Assembly (NCBI RefSeq): GCF_021369635.1 | Contig: NZ_JAJNBZ010000010.1 | Location: 109,396 to 173,395 of the forward strand | Source of the DNA: Paenibacillus profundus | Lineage (GTDB): Bacteria; Bacillota; Bacilli; Paenibacillales; Paenibacillaceae | Direction: 5' to 3' | Length of the DNA: 64,000 nt | Part shown: positions 24,924-34,560 of the stretch, one piece after another | Layout of the letters: each line of letters begins with the position of its first letter | Numbering within the stretch: position 1 is the first letter of the stretch | The notes under the pieces: model-generated | Seen by the model: only the letters and a program-made list of their open reading frames with translations | What the model was told of the DNA's origin: nothing | The model's database searches: none | Position numbers and translations under genes: made by a program

Positions 24924-27900
24924 CTAACATGCGGAATGTGAGTCAATATCTACTTCGTGCGGACGATAGACTGCGATGATGTCACCTTTCTCATCTGTGG
25001 CAAACATCACAGTTCGCTCACTCTCAAGCTCAAAGCTGTAGGAATGCTTATGAACCGGATGGGAGATGCGCACGTTAACAGGTTGGCTGTATTCGGATAC
25101 GAAAATGTACAAATCGCCAGCGGCGAAGGATATACGGCGTCCGTAAATGCCGCTAATGTCTTGTCCTTCTTCCCATTCCATCTCTTGTCCGATTCCAGCC
25201 GTCTTCATAGCATAATCATACAGCGAGGCAATGGAAGCGGGGCGATCGTTCCATTCCACCGGCAAACCGATCCATAATAATGTCCCTTTGCCGATCTGAC
25301 GACGGATGAGCGACGGACATGCTTGCGTCCCAACTGTGCTATCGATTTCCTTATAGACCTGCATAATCTTCTTGCCGCCATAGGATAACGGAATGCAGTC
25401 GCCCTCAAGCAGGAAGCACTCTTCCCGTAAAATGTTATGCAGCTGCCGCTCGCCGACGAGGCTGTCCCAGCGCGAAGACGGCTGCCAATATTCGTTGCGC
25501 CCGACCGGTCCGGTGACGAGCAGAGTGGCGCCGGTATGTTCTATGAAGCTGAGCAGCTTATGAAGAGCATCATCCGTCAAATGATGGGCGGACGGAACGA
25601 TAATGAGCTGTGCCGGCTGAGCGTATAATGCATCCAAATGAAGCTCACCGAGTGCGCGGAACGGTGACTTAAGCTCATAGGCAAGCACACGCGAGGCTGA
25701 CGAAGTGGCTTCGACCGCCATTCTGCGGTTGGATAAATCGTTAGATTCCGGATAGATAACGACGACAGGCTCCAATTCCCGCTCTTTGAACAGGGAAGCT
25801 GTGTCTTTCATGAATGCGCCGAAATCGTAGGATACATCGGCTTCGGGCTTCTCCGTACCGTCTGCCCGCAGCGCACCGATATTGGATTCGTTGACGTTGT
25901 TCATATAGAAATTCGTGTTCCAAATCCATTGAATGGCTCCGGCACAGCCGGTAGAGAATGCATAGGCGTATTTGCGCTCCAGTATGTTGCGAAGCTGCTC
26001 TTCGGAGCGCATCGCCATGCCGTCCGGGGTCAGCGCGTACATGATGCCCGTTTCTTGAATGATGTTCGGCTTATACGGTGTCTTCGTAAATACGCTGTCC
26101 CACACGATCTGATCATACATCCACCAGGAGTGATTGGACGTATAGTCAACCGCTCCTTCGTAGAAGAACGTGCTTGGACGTTGGGAAGCGAGCGCTTCAT
26201 CCTGTCCAACGCAGACCAACTGCTGCGGTTGAAAGGACGAGATCGTGTCCCGCATCGCGTAGACCCAACGGTTGAACATGTTCATCGAGAACAGCGCATA
26301 GTCTAACCAGCGTGTTCCTTTTTTCTCCCGTATCATATCCTGTGAATTGAAATTAATGTCTTGCGGCTCCGGCGGCACGATAGCCCCGAACCCCGGCACC
26401 TGATCCGGTGTCATTGCCCAACGTTCCTGCAGCAGCCGAATATCGCCTTGATATCGTTCCTTCAGCCATTCTCTGAACGCCGCAACCTCGTATTTATCCT
26501 TCGCGCTGCGCGGTCCGGCGAACACGCGCTTCGGATCGAATACGGACGGTTCGTTAATCAAGTCCCAATGCACGTGGGTGGAATGACGATGACGTTGTAC
26601 AATGGCGCCGATGAATCGTTTCTGCGCTTCCACGCTGCGCGGATCAAGATACGGATTGGACCCTTCCCACAGTTCTGGTGCGAAGGAGAAGAAGTTGAAG
26701 CAGACCTCAATGCCATGCCTTTTGGCCGTCAGGAAGAAGGCGTCGATCGCCCGCAGCACATCCTCGGCCGGATGGCCGTCCACATACATCACATGACGAT
26801 AAGCCGTCCAGATTCCAGTTCGAATCATGTTGATGCCGGCCCGCTTCATCTGCGCCATATCGCGATCCCATACCGCTGCGTTCGGCAGAAAAATGAACTT
26901 GCGCGCGACATCGCTGGACATATACGTCATGCCGACTATCGGCATCGGTTCGCCGTCGCGCTCGAAATAATCGCGGCTGACCGTTAAGAAGGAGCCGCTT
27001 CTCAGAAGCGCTTCATCCCGGCACCAGAACCCTTGATGGAGATGACGCACTTCTCCGAGGCTGCTGCGCAAGCTTGCAGTTGCCCGGTACATCCCCGGCT
27101 CTAATAGTATGTCAGGAAGGAAGGACATCACTTCCAGCTCCCTGCCGCAAGCAAGCTCTAGCTTTTCCTCCCATAGAAGGTTACCGCTATCATCATACAG
27201 CGTCAATTCCCCCAGCCACGTGATGGGACGGTCTTCCGCGTACTCGCTTCCTCTCAACAAAGGAGTGCCATTGCGGTAAGCGTGTCTCGCTTGCGGCAAA
27301 TATTGCGATTGCAGCGTCAATTTCGGTCTGTCACCCGGATCGTAACAAGCGACGCTTGGCTTCAACCACCATTCGCTTACACCTTGTGAGCAGTATTCAG
27401 CCCAGTCGGTTAATTGCCTGATAGAAGACAGGTTCCAGAAAGCTTCTGAGAGACGCTGATTGACGAACAGCCAGCGTGATCCGGAGAAGGTGCCCTTCGT
27501 ATTCTCGAGCAGGACGACCGGCGCGCCGATTTCACGCTGATCCTTGGATACAGCCGTCACGAGCGGAGTAATGTGTGCATCCATCGATCCTGCCGACCCA
27601 TGTTCTCCTGGGCAATCGTCGTTCCGTGTCACCCACAGCACGAAGCTGCACGTTGGCTCTTTCTCCCATGCGAAGACCGCATCGGCGAAGAGAGGACGTT
27701 CTTCGTTCGCTACAAAGCGGGAGAAGCGTTCGTCATTAACAGTCATGCATTCATGGATTTGCAGCTGCTGGTGATATGCGGTCTGTTCCGGTTCGGCAAT
27801 CCAGCTGTTGCCGTCCTGATAGACAGGAGTGCGGAATGGCGCTCCGCCAATGCTTAACAGATTCCCGCCCCGTTGCAGGAAGGACAAGATTGATTTCCAG

Positions 27901-28091
27901 GCATGCTTAGGGAAATAAGGGGCGTGAAGATTGATGAACACTCCGTCTTGAAGACCATCTAGCGTCTCGGACAAACGATCCGCTTGCACAATATTCCACT
28001 TTTCAGTAAGCGTTTGCAGAATGTCCGAACGAAGGGGATCCATAGATATGGGCATGTTAGGATCATACAGACATACATAAGAAAGACTCAT
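24924..28091 (-). CDS. Large cytoplasmic clan GH-A glycoside hydrolase (GH42-like)
   Basis: A 1055-residue enzyme without signal peptide. Residues 1-250 look like a Rossmann-type or trimerisation-like domain, 250-370 a beta sandwich, and about 390-780 a TIM barrel with WDLINEPSVF (Asn-Glu, probable acid/base) and NIIQETGIM (probable nucleophile Glu). The region after 780 resembles the GATase-like trimerisation domain of GH42 beta-galactosidases. It is single, with no transporter adjacent. Activity on a beta-galactoside or related oligosaccharide brought into the cell is likely, but the subfamily is not certain. Confidence 0.75.
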   Translation of the reverse strand: MSLSYVCLYDPNMPISMDPLRSDILQTLTEKWNIVQADRLSETLDGLQDGVFINLHAPYFPKHAWKSILSFLQRGGNLLSIGGAPFRTPVYQDGNSWIAEPEQTAYHQQLQIHECMTVNDERFSRFVANEERPLFADAVFAWEKEPTCSFVLWVTRNDDCPGEHGSAGSMDAHITPLVTAVSKDQREIGAPVVLLENTKGTFSGSRWLFVNQRLSEAFWNLSSIRQLTDWAEYCSQGVSEWWLKPSVACYDPGDRPKLTLQSQYLPQARHAYRNGTPLLRGSEYAEDRPITWLGELTLYDDSGNLLWEEKLELACGRELEVMSFLPDILLEPGMYRATASLRSSLGEVRHLHQGFWCRDEALLRSGSFLTVSRDYFERDGEPMPIVGMTYMSSDVARKFIFLPNAAVWDRDMAQMKRAGINMIRTGIWTAYRHVMYVDGHPAEDVLRAIDAFFLTAKRHGIEVCFNFFSFAPELWEGSNPYLDPRSVEAQKRFIGAIVQRHRHSTHVHWDLINEPSVFDPKRVFAGPRSAKDKYEVAAFREWLKERYQGDIRLLQERWAMTPDQVPGFGAIVPPEPQDINFNSQDMIREKKGTRWLDYALFSMNMFNRWVYAMRDTISSFQPQQLVCVGQDEALASQRPSTFFYEGAVDYTSNHSWWMYDQIVWDSVFTKTPYKPNIIQETGIMYALTPDGMAMRSEEQLRNILERKYAYAFSTGCAGAIQWIWNTNFYMNNVNESNIGALRADGTEKPEADVSYDFGAFMKDTASLFKERELEPVVVIYPESNDLSNRRMAVEATSSASRVLAYELKSPFRALGELHLDALYAQPAQLIIVPSAHHLTDDALHKLLSFIEHTGATLLVTGPVGRNEYWQPSSRWDSLVGERQLHNILREECFLLEGDCIPLSYGGKKIMQVYKEIDSTVGTQACPSLIRRQIGKGTLLWIGLPVEWNDRPASIASLYDYAMKTAGIGQEMEWEEGQDISGIYGRRISFAAGDLYIFVSEYSQPVNVRISHPVHKHSYSFELESERTVMFATDEKGDIIAVYRPHEVDIDSHSAC

Positions 28092-28309
28092 ATTATATAG
28101 CTCCTTTATTCATTGCAGTCAGCAAATTGTTCACAACCCATTATAGTTGAAGGCACATGGTTTGTCTTTATAAGATATTCCTATTTTTAAATTAATAGTG
28201 CACCCTTTGAGCCCTATGATCCGGAATATTGATGAACCGGCCATTTGGATGAACAAATTGTGACAAGCCGATAGCAGATTTTTAAATTTGTGAATATTGC
28301 CATAATCGG

Positions 28310-28325
28310 AGTGAGTGTAATCACA
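28310..28325. promoter_or_regulatory. Near-consensus Fnr box upstream of nirB
   Basis: AGTGAGTGTAATCACA matches TGTGA-N6-TCACA with one mismatch. It lies about 195 bp before nirB in a 429-bp gene-free gap (28092-28520) that also has isolated TGTGA half sites at 28290 and 28446. No other gene is seen in the gap. Confidence 0.5.
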
Positions 28326-28520
28326 CTACGGGTTCATATATTTCCAGTAAGATACAGGTGTGATCAGCGTATCATGACTATGAAGTTCATTGGGAACATG
28401 CAGCTAGATAGAGATAGAGGAAGAACGGCACATTTCGTTATATTATGTGAAAAATAGAACATGTACATGTTTGTAGTCCGCTTGCTTACATCATGCGGGG
28501 CGATGGAGGAGGAACCAATC

Positions 28521-30947
28521 ATGAAACGGAAACTGCAATTGGTCGTTATTGGAAATGGGATGGCGGGAATGAACGCGGTGGAGCAATTGATGAAGCTGAC
28601 CGACAGCTGCGACATTACTGTCATCGGTCAAGAGCCGCATCCAAATTACAACCGCATTATGCTGTCCTACGTATTGGATGGCAGCAAGACGATGGATGAT
28701 ATTGTCATCAACCCGCGTGCTTGGTACGACGAAGCGGGCATTACACTTCATACGGGCACGACAGCGACTAGGGTGGACACGACCCGCCGCGTCGTCGTGA
28801 TGGACAACGGGCACGAAGTCGGTTATGACCGTGTCATTATTGCCACGGGTTCGACGCCGTTCATCCTGCCGGTTCCAGGAGCGGATAAACAAGGCGTCAT
28901 CGGATTCCGCAGCATAGAAGACTGCGACCGGATGATGGAGGCTGCGAAGCTGTACAAAAAAGCAGCCGTTATTGGCGGTGGCTTGCTAGGTCTCGAGGCA
29001 GCGAAAGGTCTCGTACAGCTCGGAATGGACGTAACGGTTGTCCATTTGCCGGATTTCCTGATGGAACGGCAGCTGGATGAGAAGGCCGCCCGGATGCTGC
29101 AGACGGAACTGGAGCGGCAAGGGCTTAAGTTCGCGCTCGGCAAACAGACGCAGGAGCTGATCGGGGGCGAGCGAGTCGAAGGACTGCGCTTCAGCGACGG
29201 TACCGAGCTGGAAGCGGAGTTCGTCGTTATGGCCGTCGGCATCCGCCCGAACGTGGAGCTTGCTCGTGCCAGCGAACTGGCCGTCAACCGCGGCATCGTG
29301 GTTGACGATTATATTCGCACCTCAGCACCGGACGTATATGCCGTAGGCGAATGCACGGAGCACCGCGGTGTGTGCTATGGCCTCGTCGCCCCGTTATTCG
29401 AACAAGGGGCGGTGTTGGCTAAGGGATTGGCTGGAGTGGAGACGAAGCCGTATGAAGGCTCGGTATGCTCAACGAAGCTGAAGGTGTCCGGCGTGGACGT
29501 GTTCTCGACGGGTTTGTTCCTGGAGACGCCGGAATGTGTATGCGTGACGTTCCACGATGCTTGGAAAGGGACCTACAAAAAAATCGTCTTAAAAGACAAC
29601 GTCATCGCTGGCGCGGTGCTTTTTGGCAATATCGATGACGCATCAAAATTGGAACGGCTCGTCAAGCAAGGCGCGGAAATGACGGAGGAGCTCTACAACG
29701 AACTGACCGGAGCAGGAGGTTGCTGCGGCACCAAAGCGAATGCGGCAGCCGACTTCGCCGACGATGATATCGTATGCGGCTGCAACGGCGTCACCAAAAA
29801 AATGATTGTGGACGCCATCACGGAACAGGGCTTGACGACGCTCGACGAGGTGAAAGCCTGCACAGGCGCATCCCGTTCTTGCGGCGGATGCAAGCCTTTA
29901 GTAGAACAACTGCTGCAGCATGTGCTCGGGGACGGCTTTGAAGCTGGAGGGAGCAAGCAGGGGATATGCGGCTGCACGACGATGTCGCGCGACGAGATTG
30001 TAGCGGCTATTCGCGAGAAGGGGCTCCGCTCGACGAAAGAGATCATGAACGTGCTCGACTGGAAGCAGGAGGAAGGCTGCTCGAAGTGCCGCCCGGCACT
30101 GAACTATTACTTGGGCATGATTTGGCCGCAGACGTATCAGGACGAGAAAGAATCGCGCTTTGTCAACGAGCGCATGAACGCGAACATTCAGAAGGACGGC
30201 ACCTATACAGTCGTTCCGCGCATGTACGGCGGTATGACGACACCTGCGGAATTGAAGAAGATAGCAGACGTATCATTAAAATACAATGTGCCGCTTGTGA
30301 AAATGACAGGTGGACAAAGGATCGATATCGTCGGCGTGAAGAAGGAGGATTTACCCAGCGTATGGGAGGAGCTGGATATGCCTTCCGGTTATGCCTATGC
30401 CAAGTCGCTGCGCACCGTCAAGACTTGCGTTGGCGCGACTTATTGCCGCTTCGGCACGCAGGATTCGATGGGAATGGGCGCACTCTTGGAACGCAAGTTC
30501 GAGCGCATTGACTATCCTGCTAAAGTAAAGTTCGCTGTTAACGGCTGCCCGCGCAACTGTGCTGAATCGTGTACGAAGGATATCGGCATCGTCGGTAACG
30601 ACGGCGGATGGGAAATTTATATCGGCGGCAACGGCGGCATTAAGGCGCGTCTGGCCGACTTGCTCTGCAAGGTGAAGACAGATGAAGAGCTAATTGAAAT
30701 TACAGCCGCAGTCCTACAACACTATCGCGAAACGGCAAATTACTTGGAGCGCACTTCGGACTGGGTGGAACGAATCGGATTGGAACACATCCACAAGACG
30801 ACGGTCGAAGACGCGGAGGGGCGCAAACAACTGGTGGCACGGATGGATGAAGCATTATCGTCGCGTTCAGAGGAACCGTGGCAGCAAGTTATCAGCGATA
30901 AAGGGCTGCGCGACAAGATGTTCGGTAAAGTCGTCTTTCAACAATAA
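28521..30947 (+). CDS. nirB: NADH-dependent nitrite reductase, large subunit
   Basis: An 808-residue cytoplasmic nitrite reductase (nitrite to ammonium). In order: FAD/NADH oxidoreductase (about 1-400, VVIGNGMAGM, IGGGLLGLEAA), two BFD-like [2Fe-2S] domains (CGCNGVTKK...CGGC and CGCTTMSRD...CSKC), and the siroheme/[4Fe-4S] reductase domain with CVGATYCRFG and CPRNCAESC supplying the four cluster cysteines. ATG 28521 follows GGAGGAGGAACC. nirD and a nitrite transporter follow in the same direction. It serves nitrite respiration, fermentation electron sink or assimilation. Confidence 0.95.
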   Translation: MKRKLQLVVIGNGMAGMNAVEQLMKLTDSCDITVIGQEPHPNYNRIMLSYVLDGSKTMDDIVINPRAWYDEAGITLHTGTTATRVDTTRRVVVMDNGHEVGYDRVIIATGSTPFILPVPGADKQGVIGFRSIEDCDRMMEAAKLYKKAAVIGGGLLGLEAAKGLVQLGMDVTVVHLPDFLMERQLDEKAARMLQTELERQGLKFALGKQTQELIGGERVEGLRFSDGTELEAEFVVMAVGIRPNVELARASELAVNRGIVVDDYIRTSAPDVYAVGECTEHRGVCYGLVAPLFEQGAVLAKGLAGVETKPYEGSVCSTKLKVSGVDVFSTGLFLETPECVCVTFHDAWKGTYKKIVLKDNVIAGAVLFGNIDDASKLERLVKQGAEMTEELYNELTGAGGCCGTKANAAADFADDDIVCGCNGVTKKMIVDAITEQGLTTLDEVKACTGASRSCGGCKPLVEQLLQHVLGDGFEAGGSKQGICGCTTMSRDEIVAAIREKGLRSTKEIMNVLDWKQEEGCSKCRPALNYYLGMIWPQTYQDEKESRFVNERMNANIQKDGTYTVVPRMYGGMTTPAELKKIADVSLKYNVPLVKMTGGQRIDIVGVKKEDLPSVWEELDMPSGYAYAKSLRTVKTCVGATYCRFGTQDSMGMGALLERKFERIDYPAKVKFAVNGCPRNCAESCTKDIGIVGNDGGWEIYIGGNGGIKARLADLLCKVKTDEELIEITAAVLQHYRETANYLERTSDWVERIGLEHIHKTTVEDAEGRKQLVARMDEALSSRSEEPWQQVISDKGLRDKMFGKVVFQQ

Positions 30948-30979
30948 CGGAGTTAAAGTGGTGAAGGGAGCGTTGGCAT

Positions 30980-31306
30980 ATGGCAATAAATAGGGAAGCG
31001 GCATGGGTTGCCGTAGGCAAGCAGGATGACTTCATGCCCAGAGTAGGGCGTGTCATATTAATCAACGGCGTAGAGGTAGCCGTATTCCGCACGACGGAGG
31101 CCGTATATGCAATTGAGAACCGCAGTCCGCATCCGAAAGGCGGACCGTTGAGCGAGGGGATCGTGTCTGGCCATTATTTGTACGATCCGCTGCACGATTG
31201 GAAAATCGATCTGCGCGACGGGTGCGTCCAAGCGCCCGATACAGGGCAGGCGCGCACTTTCGCGGTTCGGGTTGAAGAGGATTCGGTTTATATCGCTGTG
31301 ATGTGA
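30980..31306 (+). CDS. nirD: Nitrite reductase small subunit
   Basis: A 108-residue Rieske-fold subunit that partners NirB. RSPHPKGGPLSEGIVSG and YDPLHDWKIDL match NirD, in which the Rieske cysteines are generally absent; here the loop positions read Ser and Asp where true Rieske proteins have Cys. Located 32 bp after nirB. Confidence 0.92.
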   Translation: MAINREAAWVAVGKQDDFMPRVGRVILINGVEVAVFRTTEAVYAIENRSPHPKGGPLSEGIVSGHYLYDPLHDWKIDLRDGCVQAPDTGQARTFAVRVEEDSVYIAVM

Positions 31307-31355
31307 ACCGTTAAGCGTTGCGTTTCGGCACACACGCTCGAAGGGAGAGAAACCC

Positions 31356-32147
31356 ATGTATACACCGACATTGGAAAAAATCAATGAAACAGTCGAAGCA
31401 AAAAAGAAGCTGATGTCCAGCGGGTTGCTCCGGTATGTGGTGGCTGCAATGCTTGCAGGGGCGTATGTCGGATTTGGAATCGTGCTCATTTTCACAGTGG
31501 GCGGCAACTTTAAAGCAGCAGGATCGCCCGCCGTTCCGATGGTGATGGGCATGTCGTTCGGAATCGCGCTCACACTCGTCATCTTTGCGGGGTCAGAGTT
31601 GTTCACCGGCAATAACATGCTGTTTACAGTAAGCAGCTTATCCGGCAAAACACCATGGATGCAAACGTTGAAAAACTGGGGTATCGTCTTTGCCGGCAAT
31701 GTGCTCGGAGCGGTTCTGTTCAGCTTGCTCATTAGAGCTTCAGGCGTGTTCGGCGGCATTCCGCCAGAACATTTGCTGTTCGCAGCGACGGCGAACAAGA
31801 TGAGCATGCCGGTGACGGAGTTGTTTTTTCGCGGAATTTTATGTAACTGGCTCGTCTGCCTGGCCATTTGGACATCAATGCGTGCAAAGGAAGACGTCGC
31901 AAAGCTGCTGCTCATCTGGTGGATGCTGTACGCGTTCATCGCCATCGGGTTCGAACATAGTGTAGCCAACATGTCGCTCATGACCGTGGCGCTGCTCTTG
32001 CCGCAGCATCCGGACACGATTACGCTGGCGGGCTGGCTGCACAACATGGTGCCCGTCACACTCGGCAATATTATGGGCGGGGCCGTTTTCGTCGGAATGG
32101 CCTACTGGTTCATCAGCCCGGTAAGAAGCGCTCGCAGCAAATCCTAG
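31356..32147 (+). CDS. nirC: Formate/nitrite transporter family protein
   Basis: A 263-residue FNT-family channel with six predicted membrane helices and the family motifs GAYVGFGIV, GSELFTGNN and an NWLVCLA segment. Placement after nirBD points to nitrite uptake and export (NirC) rather than formate, though pflB at 38764 would make formate transport useful as well. GAAGGGAGAG precedes the ATG and a terminator follows at 32272. Confidence 0.88.
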   Translation: MYTPTLEKINETVEAKKKLMSSGLLRYVVAAMLAGAYVGFGIVLIFTVGGNFKAAGSPAVPMVMGMSFGIALTLVIFAGSELFTGNNMLFTVSSLSGKTPWMQTLKNWGIVFAGNVLGAVLFSLLIRASGVFGGIPPEHLLFAATANKMSMPVTELFFRGILCNWLVCLAIWTSMRAKEDVAKLLLIWWMLYAFIAIGFEHSVANMSLMTVALLLPQHPDTITLAGWLHNMVPVTLGNIMGGAVFVGMAYWFISPVRSARSKS

Positions 32148-32271
32148 AACCTAAGCAGCAAATAAGTGAAAAAGCAAAGCAGCTTAGAACCCAATAGCGG
32201 ATAAGTTAATAAGCTAACCTATAATCATTTAATCCTTAAACCTTAATCCTTAATCTTGAAAATCTAGAAGT

Positions 32272-32312
32272 CCGGAGCGAGAAGTCTCTTGCTCTGGGCT
32301 TTATTTATAACG
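32272..32312 (+). terminator. Terminator of nirBD-nirC
   Basis: CCGGAGCGAGA and TCTTGCTCTGG arms around AGTC, followed by GCTTTATTTATAAC. Confidence 0.8.
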
Positions 32313-32570
32313 ATTGTGATATGCAACCGCGCACCTATCAGAACGGGAAATGACACAGGAAGAAGACGATACTGCATAAGAGCTTATAGTGCATAGCACC
32401 ACTCTCCCCGCGACTCAGAGGCGAAAAGTAACGTGTAGGTTCGCGACCTGGATTTGGACAGTGTTATTAACTTTCGACACCAAGACGATGTTGGAAATGA
32501 GAGTGATGCGTACCGTGACATAAGCTTTTCCCCATACATCAATTCAGAAACGCATGTAAGCCTGAGCGTA

Positions 32571-32840
32571 GGGTAGAGTGGTGCTAAACCCCAAACGGCA
32601 AGTGTTGTGAAATGATCTTAGTGGAGGGAAATGTGACACTGAGATACGAACGCTGCAGTCTTCTGACGTAAGGGTAGAGCGGCGTTAAACCCCAAACGGC
32701 AAGTGTTCTGAAATGATCTTAGTGGGGGGGATATGACACTGAGATACGAATGCTGCAGTCTCCTGACGTAAGGGTAGAGTGGCGCTAAAGCGCAAGTGAC
32801 ATAATACCGTAAACTGGAAGTGTGGGGGGGAGCGGGGCCA
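32571..32840. repeat. 100-bp tandem repeat, two full copies and a partial third
   Basis: Copies 32571-32671 and 32672-32771 are nearly identical and begin GGGTAGAG; each holds TAAACCCCAAACGGCAAGTG, AAATGATCTTAGTGG, GACACTGAGATACGAA and CTGCAGTC. A third copy starting at 32772 decays after about 65 bp. A degraded half copy may precede at 32541-32570. The array lies in the 900-bp gap 32148-33048, which holds no convincing gene; the remainder of the gap (32313-32570, 32841-33030) shows nothing else except the alpha-fucosidase leader. Confidence 0.85.
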
Positions 32841-33048
32841 GTGGCGAACGGCGGCACTTCATTTTCTCATCGATCAGCTCCGATAATGCTAGGTGTACAC
32901 ATGTATTTTGTGAAAAAAGTAAAGGGGTAGAAATTTGTATGTTGCGTCGGGCCTCCTTGATCTGGTTTACTAGGGATGTACCATGTTAGCGGAAACATTT
33001 TGATTTCGAACCGGCTGGTTCAGTTCCATAATGGGAGGTTACAAGCAA

Positions 33049-34452
33049 ATGAGTGAAGCGACACAACATGACGATGCACAACAGGAAGAGCAAGTAGTGG
33101 AACAAGGCGTGCACAACTTCAGTGCGAAAGACGAATGGGTGAAACCGGAAGACCCGAAATTGCAAGAGCGTCTGGAATGGTTCAAAGACCAGAAGCTTGG
33201 CTTCATGATGCACTGGGGAACGTATTCCCAATTGGGTGTAGTGGAATCTTGGGCGCTTAGCGACGAGGATGCAGAGTGGTCCCGGGACGGAATCGATTGG
33301 GATGTGGATGGCGAAGAGCTGAAGCAGCAATATTTCGATCTGAACAAGACGTTCAATCCGGTCCGTTTCCAACCGGACGTATGGGCCGACTTGGCGGCGG
33401 AAGGCGGATTCAAATATTTGATTTTTACGACGAAACACCATGATGGGTTCTGCATGTGGGATACGAAAACGACTGATTACAAGAGTACGGGAGCGGATAC
33501 ACCGTTTCACTCGCACAAATATGCTGACATTTGCAAGCATCTGTTCGATGCGTTCCGTGACAAAGGATTGGCGATTGCAACGTATTTCTCCAAAGCGGAT
33601 TGGCACACTCCATATTACTGGGCGCCTAACATGGAACGAGGAAACAAGACGTGGCGCGGACCGTCTTACAATCCTAAGGAGCATCCGGAGCTATGGGAAA
33701 AATTCGTTCAATTCACTCATGAGCAAATCATGGAATTATTGACGAAATACGGTCGAATTGATGTGCTGTGGCTGGATGCTGGATGGGTGAGAGAAGGCAG
33801 CAGAGTATGGCAAGATATCCGCCTCGGTGAAGTCGTCGATCGTGCGCGCGAGCAACAGCCGTGGCTCCTTTCAGCCGACCGGACGGTAGGCGGACCGTAC
33901 GAGAATATCATCACGCCGGAGCAAACGATCCCTGAAGGACCGATGGATGTTCCGTGGGAAAGTTGCATTACGATGGGCACGTCGTTCTCTTTCAGATATG
34001 AAGATAAGTACAAGCCGACACGGCAGCTCGTGCACATTTTGCTCGAAGTCGTGGCGAAAGGCGGAAACCTCGCGTTGAACGTCGGTCCACAGCCGGATGG
34101 ACGGCTGCCGGAAGGGGCTATTGTCCGGATGAAGGAAATGGGCGCGTGGATGAAGACTTACGGCGAGGCTGTTTATGGCACTAGAATTTGTGCGCCGTAT
34201 TTCACGAAGCAGTGTGCGTTCACCCGCAAAGGGGATACGGTATATTGCTCGTACTTGTACCCATCAGACAATACGCCTGTTAAGGAAAACGTATTCATTC
34301 CATACACTGACGCTGTAGGTAAAGTGGAATTGGTTGGAACGAATGAGGTGCTGGAATTCAACCGTGTAGAGGATGGAGTATCGATTACTCTCCCGTTATC
34401 TGCGCTCGGGGATAAAGCTCCTATTGCTCATGTGTTCCGCATTACTGCCTAG
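33049..34452 (+). CDS. Cytoplasmic alpha-L-fucosidase, GH29
   Basis: A 467-residue GH29 enzyme that releases L-fucose from glycans. Signatures: FMMHWGTYS, FTTKHHDGFCMWDT and VLWLDAGW, where Asp243 is the probable catalytic nucleophile. There is no signal peptide or C-terminal carbohydrate-binding domain, so it acts inside the cell on imported oligosaccharides. ATG 33049 follows GGGAGG; residues 1-25 are Gln/Glu-rich and probably disordered. It is monocistronic with a strong terminator. Free fucose made here could feed the oxidative pathway at 2833-11945. Confidence 0.92.
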   Translation: MSEATQHDDAQQEEQVVEQGVHNFSAKDEWVKPEDPKLQERLEWFKDQKLGFMMHWGTYSQLGVVESWALSDEDAEWSRDGIDWDVDGEELKQQYFDLNKTFNPVRFQPDVWADLAAEGGFKYLIFTTKHHDGFCMWDTKTTDYKSTGADTPFHSHKYADICKHLFDAFRDKGLAIATYFSKADWHTPYYWAPNMERGNKTWRGPSYNPKEHPELWEKFVQFTHEQIMELLTKYGRIDVLWLDAGWVREGSRVWQDIRLGEVVDRAREQQPWLLSADRTVGGPYENIITPEQTIPEGPMDVPWESCITMGTSFSFRYEDKYKPTRQLVHILLEVVAKGGNLALNVGPQPDGRLPEGAIVRMKEMGAWMKTYGEAVYGTRICAPYFTKQCAFTRKGDTVYCSYLYPSDNTPVKENVFIPYTDAVGKVELVGTNEVLEFNRVEDGVSITLPLSALGDKAPIAHVFRITA

Positions 34453-34495
34453 CGACGATTGTATTTTTGTGACACATAATGTTATCGGTAAATCA

Positions 34496-34530
34496 AAGAA
34501 GAGGGGGCTGACGCCCCTCTTCTTCATTTC
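34496..34530. terminator. Strong hairpin between convergent GH29 and fnr genes
   Basis: AAGAAGAGGGG and CCCCTCTTCTT perfect 11-bp arms with a 7-nt loop; could serve both strands. Confidence 0.85.
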
Positions 34531-34560
34531 TAAAGATACAGAACTTATAAATGTGGCCCA

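Noticed and set aside
30980..31306. Loss of Rieske cysteines in NirD as a defect
   Set aside because: NirD proteins normally lack the cluster ligands, so this is not unusual.
32231..32256. CCTTAA-like micro-repeats after nirC
   Set aside because: Too short and imperfect; likely simple A/T-rich drift before the terminator.
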